Assembly (NCBI RefSeq): GCF_000426525.1
Contig: NZ_KE384533.1
Coordinates: 1,156,562-1,220,561, forward strand
Source: Nocardioides alkalitolerans DSM 16699
Lineage (GTDB): Bacteria; Actinomycetota; Actinomycetes; Propionibacteriales; Nocardioidaceae
DNA length: 64,000 nucleotides
Direction: 5' to 3'
The position numbers were made by a program, and so were the translations under genes. Shown piece by piece: positions 24,265 to 33,385 of this stretch. The notes under the pieces are model-generated. The model was not told the origin of the DNA. It searched no databases and was given only the letters and a program-made list of their open reading frames with translations. Position 1 is the stretch's first letter, and each line of letters begins with the position of its first letter.

Positions 24265-26705
24265 CCACGACCCCCGAGCGCACGGCGACCGACCTGGTCA
24301 CCGTCACCATCGACGGCGTCTCGGTCGACGTCCCGAAGGACACCCTGGTGATCCGCGCCGCCGAGCAGGTCGGCGTGCAGATCCCGCGGTTCTGCGACCA
24401 CCCGCTGCTCGCGCCCGTCGGCGCGTGCCGCCAGTGCCTGGTGGACGTGCCCGACGCCGGCAACGGCCGGGCGCTGCCCAAGCCGCAGGCGTCGTGCACC
24501 CTGCCGGTGGCCGACGGGATGGTGGTCAACACCCAGCTGACCTCCGGCGTCGCCGACAAGGCGCAGCAGGGCGTGATGGAGCTGCTGCTCATCAACCACC
24601 CGCTCGACTGCCCGGTCTGCGACAAGGGCGGCGAGTGCCCCCTGCAGAACCAGGCGATGAGCAACGGTCGCGGCGACTCCCGCTTCGAGGGCGTCAAGCG
24701 CACCTTCCCCAAGCCGATCCACCTCTCGCCCCAGGTGCTGCTCGACCGGGAGCGCTGCATCGTCTGCCAGCGCTGCACCCGCTTCGCCGAGGAGGTCGCG
24801 GGCGACCCGTTCATCTCGCTGGTCGAGCGCGGCGCGCGCCAGCAGATCGGCATCGCGGAGGACGCCCCGTTCCTCTCCTACTTCGCCGGCAACACGATCC
24901 AGATCTGCCCGGTCGGCGCCCTCACGAGCGAGGCCTACCGGTTCCGGTCGCGCCCGTTCGACCTCGTCTCCAGCCCCGGCGTCGCCGAGCACGACGCCTG
25001 CGGCGCAGCGATCCGCGTCGACCACCGGCGCGGCAAGGTCATGCGCCGGCTCTCCGGCGACGACCCCGAGGTCAACGAGGAGTGGATCAGCGACAAGGAC
25101 CGGTTCGCGTTCCGCTACCTCACGGCCACCGACCGCCTGCCCTACCCGCAGGTGCGCGGCGACGACGGCGTCCTGCACCCCGCGTCGTGGCCGGAGGCGT
25201 TCGCCGTCGCGGCGCGCGGGCTGGCGACGGCCCGTGCGGCGGGCGGCGTCGGCGTGCTCACCGGCGGCCGGCTGACGTTCGAGGACGCCTACGCCTACAG
25301 CGTGTTCGCCCGCGTCGCGCTCGGCACCAACGACGTCGACTTCCGCGCCCGCCCCCACAGCGACGAGGAGACCGGCTTCCTCGGCGCCCACGTCGCGGCC
25401 AGCGGTCCGGTCGCGGGCCGACGGGGCGTGACGTACGGCGACCTCGAGGGCGCGCGCACCGTGGTGCTCGTCGGCCTCGAGCCCGAGGACGAGGCCGGCA
25501 CGATCTTCCTGCGGCTGCGCAAGGCCAGCCGCAAGGGCACCACGGTGCTGAGCGTGGCGCCGTACCTGACGCGCGGCGCCGACAAGGTGCGCGCGCTGCT
25601 CGTGCCGACCGCCCCCGGCGAGGAGGGCGCGGTGCTCCGCGGCCTCGCCGACCGGGCGGAGGAGCTCGCCGGGAGCGCCCTGGGCGACCAGGACGTGGTG
25701 CTGGTGGGGGAGCGGCTCGCCACCTCGCCGGGCGCCCTCACCGCCGCCGCCGAGCTGGCCGCCGCCACCGGGGCCCGGCTGGCCTGGGTGCCGCGCCGGG
25801 CCGGTGACCGCGGTGCGGTCGAGGCCGGGTGCCTGCCGACCCTGCTGCCCGGCGGCCGTCCGGTCGCGGACGCCTCCGCGCGCGTCGACGCGGCCGCCGC
25901 CTGGGGCGTCGGCTCGCTGCCGGAGACCCCGGGCCGCGACGCCGCGGCCATCGCCGCCGCCGCGGCCGCGGGCGAGCTCGCCGGCCTCGTGGTCGGCGGC
26001 GTCGACCCCGACGACACCACCGACCCCGCCACCACCCGCGCCGCGCTGGCCGCCGCCTCCTTCGTCGTCAGCCTCGAGCTGCGCGCGAGCGAGGTCACGG
26101 AGCACGCCGACGTGGTGCTGCCGATCGCGCCGGTCACCGACAAGGCCGGCAGCTTCGTCACCTGGGAGGGGCGCGTCCGCCCGTTCGACGCGGTCTTCAC
26201 CGTGCCCGGCTCCCTGCCCGACCTGCGGGTGCTCGCCGGCATCGCGGAGGAGCTGGGCACCCCGCTCGGCTTCCGCACCGTCGACGAGGCCCGCGACCAG
26301 ATCGAGGCCCTCGGCACCTGGGACGGGGAGCGGCCCGCCGCGCCGGTCCCGGCCCCCGCCGCGCCACCCGCCGCGCACCCCGCGTCCGGTGGCGTCGTCC
26401 TCGCCCTCTCGACCTGGCGCCAGCTGCTCGACGGCGGCTCGCTGCAGGACGGCGACGACGCGCTGACCCAGACCCGCCGCCCGGCGGTCGCCCGGCTGGG
26501 GCAGACGGCGTACGACGCCCTCGGCGCCCCCGCCGAGGTCACCCTCCACGGCGACCGCGGCACGCTGACGCTGCCGGTCGAGGTGGTGCGCACCATGGTC
26601 GACGGGGTCGTCTGGGTGCCCGCGCGCTCCGTCGGTCGCGGCCTGCTGGCCGACCTCGCCGGGCCCGGGGCCCGCCTGCGCGTCACCGCCGGAGGAGCCC
26701 TGTGA
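24261..26705 (+). CDS. nuoG: NADH-quinone oxidoreductase subunit G, lacking N7 ligands
   Basis: An 814-residue electron-wire subunit. N1b ligands are C45, C56, C59 and C79. N5 ligands are H113, C117, C120 and C126. N4 ligands are C166, C169, C172 and C216 (QICPVGA). The molybdopterin-type domain follows, where other NuoG proteins bind cluster N7 with C-x2-C-x3-C-x27-C. Here the four aligned positions are A242, D245, A249 and S277 (VAEHDACGAA and NEEWIS), so N7 should be absent. N7 is off the main electron path, so activity need not be lost. The C-terminal half is Ala-rich and divergent. GTG at 24261 overlaps nuoF. Confidence 0.96.
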   Translation: MTTTPERTATDLVTVTIDGVSVDVPKDTLVIRAAEQVGVQIPRFCDHPLLAPVGACRQCLVDVPDAGNGRALPKPQASCTLPVADGMVVNTQLTSGVADKAQQGVMELLLINHPLDCPVCDKGGECPLQNQAMSNGRGDSRFEGVKRTFPKPIHLSPQVLLDRERCIVCQRCTRFAEEVAGDPFISLVERGARQQIGIAEDAPFLSYFAGNTIQICPVGALTSEAYRFRSRPFDLVSSPGVAEHDACGAAIRVDHRRGKVMRRLSGDDPEVNEEWISDKDRFAFRYLTATDRLPYPQVRGDDGVLHPASWPEAFAVAARGLATARAAGGVGVLTGGRLTFEDAYAYSVFARVALGTNDVDFRARPHSDEETGFLGAHVAASGPVAGRRGVTYGDLEGARTVVLVGLEPEDEAGTIFLRLRKASRKGTTVLSVAPYLTRGADKVRALLVPTAPGEEGAVLRGLADRAEELAGSALGDQDVVLVGERLATSPGALTAAAELAAATGARLAWVPRRAGDRGAVEAGCLPTLLPGGRPVADASARVDAAAAWGVGSLPETPGRDAAAIAAAAAAGELAGLVVGGVDPDDTTDPATTRAALAAASFVVSLELRASEVTEHADVVLPIAPVTDKAGSFVTWEGRVRPFDAVFTVPGSLPDLRVLAGIAEELGTPLGFRTVDEARDQIEALGTWDGERPAAPVPAPAAPPAAHPASGGVVLALSTWRQLLDGGSLQDGDDALTQTRRPAVARLGQTAYDALGAPAEVTLHGDRGTLTLPVEVVRTMVDGVVWVPARSVGRGLLADLAGPGARLRVTAGGAL

Positions 26706-28036
26706 ACGCCGTGAGCCTGCCGCTCGTCACCGGGCCGTCGCTCGACTCCTTCGGCCTCGACACCGTCTGGGTCGTGCTGCTCAAGGCCGTGCTGATCTTC
26801 GCCGTGCTTGTCGTGCTGACGCTGTTCAACATCTGGTTCGAGCGTCGCGTCGTCGCCCGCATGCAGCACCGGATCGGCCCCAACGTGAACGGTCCCTTCG
26901 GCCTGCTGCAGTCGCTCGCCGACGGCGTGAAGCTGGCGCTGAAGGAGGACATCATCCCGACGAGGGCCGACAAGGTGGTCTTCATCCTGGCGCCGATCAT
27001 CTGCGTGGTGCCGGCGTTCGTGACCTTCGCGGTGATCCCGTTCGGCCCCGAGGTGACGATCCCGTTCACCGACACCGTCACGCCGCTGCAGCTCACCGAC
27101 ATGCCGGTCGCGGTGCTGTTCGTGATGGCGATCGCGTCCATCGGCATCTACGGCATCGTGCTCGGCGGCTGGGCGAGCGGCTCGACGTACTCGCTGCTCG
27201 GCGGCCTGCGCTCGAGCGCCCAGATGATCTCCTACGAGGTCGCGATGGGCCTGGCGCTCATCAGCGTCTTCCTCTTCGCGGGGTCGGTGTCGACCTCGGA
27301 GATCGTGGCGGCCCAGGGCGACCTCTGGTTCGGCCTGATCCTGGCGCCGGCGTTCATCATCTACGTCATCGCGATGGTCGGTGAGACCAACCGGGCGCCG
27401 TTCGACCTCCCCGAGGCCGAGGGCGAGCTCGTCGGTGGCTTCCACACGGAGTACAGCTCGCTGAAGTTCGCGCTGTTCTTCCTCGCCGAGTACATCAACA
27501 TGGTCACCGTCTCGGCGCTCGCCACGACGCTGTTCCTCGGCGGGTGGCACGCCCCCTTCGGCATCGGCGCCATCTGGGAGGGCGCGAACGAGGGCTACTG
27601 GCCGCTGCTGTGGTTCTTCGGCAAGGTCTTCTTCTTCATGTTCATCTTCGTCTGGCTGCGCGGCACTCTGCCCCGCATGCGCTACGACCAGTTCATGGAC
27701 TTCGGGTGGAAGCGCCTCATCCCCGTCGCCCTGGGCTGGACCGTGCTGGTGGCCGTCATGCGCCTCATCACGATCGAGGAGACCTTCGACCGCCAGAGCC
27801 TGCTCATCACCCTCGGTGTCATCACCGGCCTGCTCGTCGTCGCCATGTTCGTCCCGAGCTTCGGGGCGGCGCGCGACGAGGCCGAGACCGAGGAGCCCGA
27901 CGCACCGGCCAAGCCCGCCGGTGCCTTCCCCGTGCCGCCGATGCCGGCCACCGGCGCCGTCCGCGGCGCGGCACCCCCGCTGACGTTCGCCGACTCCGGG
28001 CCCCGGCCCGGACCCGCGCAAGCCGAGGAGAGCTGA
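26702..28036 (+). CDS. nuoH: NADH-quinone oxidoreductase subunit H
   Basis: A 444-residue membrane subunit (ND1 type) that carries the quinone-tunnel entrance. Eight or more helices. Conserved segments include WFERRVVARMQHRIGPN (about 41-57) and GETNRAPFDLPEAEGELVGG (about 224-243), the acidic loop that couples quinone chemistry to proton pumping. The C-terminal about 55 residues form an acidic then Pro/Ala-rich tail not found in enteric NuoH. GTG at 26702 overlaps nuoG; the stop overlaps nuoI (TGATG). Confidence 0.96.
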   Translation: MNAVSLPLVTGPSLDSFGLDTVWVVLLKAVLIFAVLVVLTLFNIWFERRVVARMQHRIGPNVNGPFGLLQSLADGVKLALKEDIIPTRADKVVFILAPIICVVPAFVTFAVIPFGPEVTIPFTDTVTPLQLTDMPVAVLFVMAIASIGIYGIVLGGWASGSTYSLLGGLRSSAQMISYEVAMGLALISVFLFAGSVSTSEIVAAQGDLWFGLILAPAFIIYVIAMVGETNRAPFDLPEAEGELVGGFHTEYSSLKFALFFLAEYINMVTVSALATTLFLGGWHAPFGIGAIWEGANEGYWPLLWFFGKVFFFMFIFVWLRGTLPRMRYDQFMDFGWKRLIPVALGWTVLVAVMRLITIEETFDRQSLLITLGVITGLLVVAMFVPSFGAARDEAETEEPDAPAKPAGAFPVPPMPATGAVRGAAPPLTFADSGPRPGPAQAEES

Positions 28037-28695
28037 TGTCCAGCCCGCACGAGCCGCAGCCCGACGAGGCCCAGCCGTCGTTCACCACCCAGCTCAAGGA
28101 GCAGCTGTGGGACCCGGTGGCGGGGTTCGGCGTCACCTTCCGGACGATGTTCCGCAAGGTCGTCACCGAGGAGTACCCCAAGGTCAAGAAGCCGACGGCC
28201 CCGCGCTTCCACGGGCGGCACCAGCTCAACCGCTACCCGGACGGCCTCGAGAAGTGCATCGGCTGCGAGCTCTGCGCGTGGGCCTGCCCGGCCGACGCCA
28301 TCTACGTCGAAGGCGCTCAGAACACCGAGGACGAGCGCTACTCGCCGGGTGAGCGCTACGGCGCCGTCTACCAGATCAACTACCTGCGCTGCATCCTCTG
28401 CGGGCTCTGCATCGAGGCGTGCCCGACGCGGGCGCTGACGATGACGAACTTCTACGAGCTCGCCGACGACAACCGCGAGGCGCTGATCTACGAGAAGTCC
28501 GAGCTGCTCGCTCCGCTGCTGCCGGGCATGGAGCAGCCGCCGCACGCGATGCTGCTGGGCGAGGACGAGGGCGACTACTACCGCGGCATGTTCGCGCCGC
28601 CGCCGGGCGACCGGGCCGCGGCGCCCACGTCGACGCCCGAGACCTCCTCCGCGACGCCCCCCGCACCCCGCACGGCGAGGAAGGCGGCTCGGTGA
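28036..28695 (+). CDS. nuoI: NADH-quinone oxidoreductase subunit I
   Basis: A 219-residue ferredoxin-like subunit with two [4Fe-4S] clusters. C74, C77, C80 (CIGCELC) with C129 bind one, and C119, C122, C125 (CILCGLC) with C84 bind the other; these are N6a and N6b. An N-terminal amphipathic region contacts the membrane arm. A Pro/Thr-rich C-terminal tail of about 40 residues is an extension relative to the short bacterial forms. Confidence 0.96.
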   Translation: MSSPHEPQPDEAQPSFTTQLKEQLWDPVAGFGVTFRTMFRKVVTEEYPKVKKPTAPRFHGRHQLNRYPDGLEKCIGCELCAWACPADAIYVEGAQNTEDERYSPGERYGAVYQINYLRCILCGLCIEACPTRALTMTNFYELADDNREALIYEKSELLAPLLPGMEQPPHAMLLGEDEGDYYRGMFAPPPGDRAAAPTSTPETSSATPPAPRTARKAAR

Positions 28696-29513
28696 TCGCG
28701 TTCTGGGTCCTGGCGCCGGTCATGGTGATCGCGGCGCTGGGCATTCTCTTCGTGCGCAAGGCCGTGCACGCGGCCCTGCTCCTCGCGGTCGTGATGATCA
28801 GCCTGGCGATGCTCTACGCCGCGCTCGAGGCCCCGTTCCTCTTCGCGGTGCAGATCATCGTCTACACCGGCGCGATCATGATGCTGTTCCTCTTCGTGCT
28901 GATGCTCGTGGGCGTCGACGCCTCCGACTCGGTGGTGGAGACGATCCGCGGCCAGCGCGTCCTGGCCGTCATGGTCGGCGGGATCTTCGCGGTGCTGCTC
29001 GGCGTGATCGTCGGCCAGGCCGGCATCGGCACCGCGGTCGGGCTCGGCGCCGCCAACGAGGGCGGCAACATCGAGGGCCTCGCGGAGGTGCTCTTCTCCC
29101 AGTACGTCCTGGCCTTCGAGGCCACGGCCGCGCTGCTCATCACCGCCGCGCTCGGCGCGATGGTGCTGGCCCACCGCGAGCGGCTGGTGCCGCGGGAGAC
29201 GCAGGCCGACAGGGCCGCGGCCCGCGTCCGCGCGTACGGCGAGCACGGCGACCACCTCGGTCCCCTGGCCGCTCCCGGCGTCTACGCCCGCCACAACGCC
29301 GTCGACACCCCGGCCCTGCTGCCCGACGGGTCGCCGGCCGAGCAGTCGGTGCCCACGGTCATCAGCAACCGCGGCACGGGGCGGCCCTCGCCGTCGTACC
29401 GCGACGTCGACCGCGTGGTGGGGCAGCTGCAGTCCCGCCGCGACGACCAGGACCCGGCGACCGACACGGTCGTCGAGGGGTCGGGCTCCGCGGCCCGGGG
29501 GGAGGACGCCTGA
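28692..29513 (+). CDS. nuoJ: NADH-quinone oxidoreductase subunit J
   Basis: A 273-residue membrane subunit (ND6 type) with five helices in the first about 170 residues. These include FAVQIIVYTGAIMMLFLFVLML (about 51-72), whose third helix has the pi-bulge that joins the quinone site to the pumps. A hydrophilic C-terminal domain of about 100 residues (YGEHGDHLGPLAAPGVYARHNAVD onward) extends beyond the enteric version. GTG at 28692 overlaps nuoI; the stop overlaps nuoK (TGATG). Confidence 0.95.
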   Translation: MIAFWVLAPVMVIAALGILFVRKAVHAALLLAVVMISLAMLYAALEAPFLFAVQIIVYTGAIMMLFLFVLMLVGVDASDSVVETIRGQRVLAVMVGGIFAVLLGVIVGQAGIGTAVGLGAANEGGNIEGLAEVLFSQYVLAFEATAALLITAALGAMVLAHRERLVPRETQADRAAARVRAYGEHGDHLGPLAAPGVYARHNAVDTPALLPDGSPAEQSVPTVISNRGTGRPSPSYRDVDRVVGQLQSRRDDQDPATDTVVEGSGSAARGEDA

Positions 29514-29815
29514 TGGACGACGTGACGCCGTTCCTCGTGCTCTCCGCGATCCTCTTCAGCATCGGCTGCGTGGGCGTGCTGACCCGCCGCAACGCGATCG
29601 TCGTGTTCATGTGCGTCGAGCTGATGCTCAACGCCTCGAACCTGGCCCTCGTCGCGTTCGCGAAGCACCACGGCAACCTCGAGGGGCAGGTGGCCGCCTT
29701 CTTCGTGATGGTGGTCGCGGCCGCCGAGGTCGTGGTCGGCCTGGCCATCATCATGACGATCTTCCGGTCCCGTCGCTCGGCCTCGGTCGACGACGCGAGC
29801 CTGCTGAAGTACTGA
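29513..29815 (+). CDS. nuoK: NADH-quinone oxidoreductase subunit K
   Basis: A 100-residue three-helix membrane subunit (ND4L type). Two membrane glutamates needed for proton transfer are visible in CVELMLNASNLALV (E near 37) and VVAAAEVVVGLAI (E near 73). Start ATG 29513 overlaps nuoJ. A 10-bp gap with GAGGAGACGG precedes nuoL. Confidence 0.97.
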   Translation: MDDVTPFLVLSAILFSIGCVGVLTRRNAIVVFMCVELMLNASNLALVAFAKHHGNLEGQVAAFFVMVVAAAEVVVGLAIIMTIFRSRRSASVDDASLLKY

Positions 29816-29825
29816 GGAGACGGAC

Positions 29826-31784
29826 ATGACCCTGAGCTCCTCCACCCTGCTCACCAGCGCGGCCGAGGGCGGGCACCACTCGGTGCCGGTCGTCGAGGCG
29901 ATGAGCCCCGACGGCGTCTTCTCGCTGCTGTGGCTCGTGATCGCCCTGCCCCTGGCGGGCGCCGTCGTGCTCCTCGTGGGCGGCCGGCTCACCGACCGCT
30001 GGGGCCACTGGCTCGGCACGGCGACCGTCACCGGCTCGTTCGTGCTGAGCGTCGTGATGTTCGTCCAGCTGCTGGGCCGCGACGACGCGGAGCGCCAGAT
30101 CGGCCAGCACCTCTGGGACTGGTTCGCCGTCGGCGACTTCCAGGTGGGCATGGACCTGCTCTACGACCCGCTGTCGGCGCTGTTCCTGCTGCTCATCACC
30201 GGCGTCAGCGCGCTCATCCACCTCTACTCGGTGGGCTACATGGAGCACGACCCGCGCCGCCGCCGGTTCTTCGGCTACCTCAACCTCTTCGTCGCGGCGA
30301 TGCTGATGCTGGTGCTGGCGGCCGACTACGTCGGGGTGTTCCTCGGCTGGGAGGGCGTCGGGCTGGCGTCGTACCTGCTGATCGGCTTCTGGCAGCACAA
30401 GCCCTCGGCGGCGGCCGCCGCGAAGAAGGCCTTCGTCATCAACCGCGTCGGCGACATCGGCATGAGCCTCGCGATCATGCTGATGTTCGTCACCTTCGGC
30501 ACCACCGCGTTCGCCGGTGTCAGCGCCGCGGCGGGCGATGCCACCGAGTCGACGATGACCGCGATCGGCCTCCTCCTCCTGCTCGGCGCGTGCGGCAAGT
30601 CCGCCCAGGTGCCGCTGCAGGCGTGGCTGCTCGACGCGATGGAGGGCCCGACCCCGGTCTCGGCCCTCATCCACGCGGCCACCATGGTGACCGCCGGCGT
30701 CTACCTCGTGACGCGCTCGAACTTCGTCTTCGAGAACGCGCCCGTCGCCCAGACCGCCGTCGTGGTCGTGGCCTGCGTGACGCTCCTGTGGGGTGCGGTC
30801 ATCGGCTGCGCGAAGGACGACATCAAGAAGGTGCTGGCCGGCTCCACGATGAGCCAGATCGGCTACATGATGCTCGCGGCCGGTCTCGGCCCGGCGGGCT
30901 ACGCGTTCGCGATCTTCCACCTCGTCACGCACGGCTTCTTCAAGGCCAACATGTTCCTCGGCGCCGGGTCCGTCATGCACGGCACGGGCGACGACGTGAA
31001 CATGCGCCACTACGGCGCGCTGCGCAAGGCGATGCCGGTGACGTTCCTGACCTTCGCGATGGGCTACCTCGCGATCATCGGCTTCCCCGGGTTCTCCGGC
31101 TTCTGGAGCAAGGACAAGATCATCGAGGCCGCGGTCGCCGAGAACTACCTGGTGGGGGCCGCGGCCCTCCTGGGCGCCGGCGTCACCGCGTTCTACATGA
31201 CCCGCCTGATGCTCATGACGTTCTTCACGAAGGAGCGCTGGGAGCCCGAGGTGCACCCGCACGAGTCGCCGAAGGTGATGACGGTGCCGCTCGTCGTGCT
31301 CGCCGCGCTGTCGGTGCTCGGCGGCGTGCTGCTCCTCGGCGACTGGGTCACCACCTGGCTGACCCCGGTGGTCGGCGAGGTCGAGCACCACGAGCTGCCG
31401 GTGCCGGTCATCGTCCTCACCGGCATCGTCGTGGTCGTCGTGGCGCTCGGCGTGGGCCTCGCGGTCCTGCTGGTCGGGCGGCGCGAGGTGCCGCGCGAGG
31501 CCCCGCAGGACGTCTCCTTCGTGACCCGGGCGGCGCGCTCCGACCTGTACGGCGACGCGATCAACGACGGTCTCGTCGTGCGTCCCGGCGGGGTGCTGGT
31601 GCGCGGCCTGGTCGCGACCGACGCCCGCGGCGTCGACGGTGTCGTCGAGGGCGGGGCCGGCCTGGTCGGTGCCCTCTCGTCGGTGCTGCGCCGCACCCAG
31701 AACGGCTATGTCCGCACGTACGCGTTGTCGGTCCTCGGAGGTGCCGTGATCCTCGTCCTGGCCATGGTGGCGGTGACCTGGTGA
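29826..31784 (+). CDS. nuoL: NADH-quinone oxidoreductase subunit L
   Basis: A 652-residue antiporter-like proton-pumping subunit with about 16 helices and the long lateral helix near the C-terminus. Conserved segments include GWEGVGLASYLLIGFW (about 174-189), with the pump glutamate, and AWLLDAMEGPTPVSALIHAATMV (about 263-285), with key Lys/His positions. ATG at 29826 has the clear ribosome-binding site GAGGAGACGG. The stop overlaps the nuoM start (TGATG). Confidence 0.97.
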   Translation: MTLSSSTLLTSAAEGGHHSVPVVEAMSPDGVFSLLWLVIALPLAGAVVLLVGGRLTDRWGHWLGTATVTGSFVLSVVMFVQLLGRDDAERQIGQHLWDWFAVGDFQVGMDLLYDPLSALFLLLITGVSALIHLYSVGYMEHDPRRRRFFGYLNLFVAAMLMLVLAADYVGVFLGWEGVGLASYLLIGFWQHKPSAAAAAKKAFVINRVGDIGMSLAIMLMFVTFGTTAFAGVSAAAGDATESTMTAIGLLLLLGACGKSAQVPLQAWLLDAMEGPTPVSALIHAATMVTAGVYLVTRSNFVFENAPVAQTAVVVVACVTLLWGAVIGCAKDDIKKVLAGSTMSQIGYMMLAAGLGPAGYAFAIFHLVTHGFFKANMFLGAGSVMHGTGDDVNMRHYGALRKAMPVTFLTFAMGYLAIIGFPGFSGFWSKDKIIEAAVAENYLVGAAALLGAGVTAFYMTRLMLMTFFTKERWEPEVHPHESPKVMTVPLVVLAALSVLGGVLLLGDWVTTWLTPVVGEVEHHELPVPVIVLTGIVVVVVALGVGLAVLLVGRREVPREAPQDVSFVTRAARSDLYGDAINDGLVVRPGGVLVRGLVATDARGVDGVVEGGAGLVGALSSVLRRTQNGYVRTYALSVLGGAVILVLAMVAVTW

Positions 31785-33385
31785 TGCTGACCGTCCTCAT
31801 CGCGGTGCCCCTGCTCGGCGCCGTCCTCACCCTCCTCGCCGGTCGCGTCGGCATCGACGCCCGATCGGTGGCCATCGGCTTCGCCGTCGGCACGCTCGGG
31901 CTCGGCGTCGCCGTCGCCGCCCTCTACGACTACGGCGACGCGGGCATGCAGCTCACGCAGTCGGTCGAGTGGATCGGCGTGCTCGGCGCCCACTACGCCG
32001 TCGGCGTCGACGGGCTCGCGCTCGTCATGGTGATGCTGACCGTCGTGCTCGTGCCCGTCGTGCTGGTGGCCGAGTGGCACACCGGCGAGATCCAGCACGT
32101 CCCCGGCCAGGGGGAGCCCGACGGTGCCGCTCCGCGTGCCGCCGAGAAGGGGCGCTCGGCGTCCTTCTTCGCCTGGGTGCTCGGGCTGGAGGCCGCGGCG
32201 CTCGCGGTCTTCCTCGCCACCGACGTGTTCCTCTTTTACGTCGTCTTCGAGGCCACGCTGATCCCGGCGTACTTCCTCGTCGGCGGCTTCGGCGGGGCCG
32301 GCCGTGCCAAGGCGGCCACCAAGTTCCTCGTCTACCAGCTCGCGGGCGGGCTCGTGATGCTCGCCAGCGTGGTGGGCCTCTACGTGGTCTCCGCCGAGTC
32401 GGGCCCCCCGTCGTACCTCATCGGCGACCTCGCCGCGCTCGACATCGGCGTGGAGGCGGGCCGCTGGCTGTTCCTCGGCTTCTTCGTGGCCTTCGCGGTG
32501 AAGGCGCCGCTCTTCCCGCTGCACACGTGGCTCGCCGACACCACGGCCGCCGCGACGCCGGGCACGAGCGTGCTGCTGATCTGCATCCTCGACAAGATCG
32601 GCACCTACGGGATGATCCGGTTCTGCCTGGGGATCTTCCCGGAGGCCTCCGTCTGGGCCACGCCCGTCGTCGTGACGCTGGCGCTGGTCTCGATCGTGTA
32701 CGGCGCGCTGCTCGCGATCGGGCAGGACGACCTGCTGCGCCTCGTCGGCCTCACGTCGCTGTCGCACTTCGGGTTCATCGTGCTCGGCATCTTCGTGCTC
32801 ACCGAGCAGGGCCACACGGGCGCGATCCTCTACATGGTCAACCACGGCGTCGCGACCGCCGCGCTGTTCCTGGTGGCGGGCTTCGCGATCCGTCGCTCGG
32901 GCACCGCGTCCATCCGCGCGATGGGCGGCATGGAGAAGACCGCGCCGGTCCTGGCCGGCCTGTTCCTCGTGGCCGGCATGGCGACGCTCGGCCTGCCCGG
33001 GCTGGCGCCGTTCGTGTCGGAGTTCCTCGTCATGGTCGCCGCCTTCGACTACGCCTGGTACGTCGGCGCGGTCGCCGTCACCGGCATCGTGCTGGCCGCG
33101 ATCTACGTGCTGTGGGCCTACCAGCGCACGATGACGGGCCCGGCGAAGGGCGAGCTCGTGCGCACCGGCGATCTCGACCGCCGCGAGATCGGCGTCATGG
33201 TGCCGCTCGTGGTGGCGCTCGTCGGGTTCGGGTTCTTCCCGTCCGTGCTGACCGACGTCATCGAGCCCGTGACGGGCACCGTGATCGACCACGTGGTCGA
33301 CGGCGGGGGCGAGCCCGACGACGGGCCCGTCGTGCCCGCCGCCGACGTCCAGGCCGACACCCAGGCCGAGGGAGGCCAGCGATGA
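31784..33385 (+). CDS. nuoM: NADH-quinone oxidoreductase subunit M
   Basis: A 533-residue antiporter-like pump subunit with about 14 helices. The conserved YVVFEATLIPAYFLVGGFGG (about 152-171) includes the membrane glutamate of the ND4 family. PLFPLHTWLADTTAAATPGTSVLL (about 244-267) follows. A soluble loop between helices at about 100-128 (HVPGQGEPDGAAPRAAEKGR) is an extra insertion. The C-terminal tail is acidic and Pro/Ala rich. Overlaps nuoL (1 base) and nuoN (ATGA). Confidence 0.96.
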   Translation: MLTVLIAVPLLGAVLTLLAGRVGIDARSVAIGFAVGTLGLGVAVAALYDYGDAGMQLTQSVEWIGVLGAHYAVGVDGLALVMVMLTVVLVPVVLVAEWHTGEIQHVPGQGEPDGAAPRAAEKGRSASFFAWVLGLEAAALAVFLATDVFLFYVVFEATLIPAYFLVGGFGGAGRAKAATKFLVYQLAGGLVMLASVVGLYVVSAESGPPSYLIGDLAALDIGVEAGRWLFLGFFVAFAVKAPLFPLHTWLADTTAAATPGTSVLLICILDKIGTYGMIRFCLGIFPEASVWATPVVVTLALVSIVYGALLAIGQDDLLRLVGLTSLSHFGFIVLGIFVLTEQGHTGAILYMVNHGVATAALFLVAGFAIRRSGTASIRAMGGMEKTAPVLAGLFLVAGMATLGLPGLAPFVSEFLVMVAAFDYAWYVGAVAVTGIVLAAIYVLWAYQRTMTGPAKGELVRTGDLDRREIGVMVPLVVALVGFGFFPSVLTDVIEPVTGTVIDHVVDGGGEPDDGPVVPAADVQADTQAEGGQR

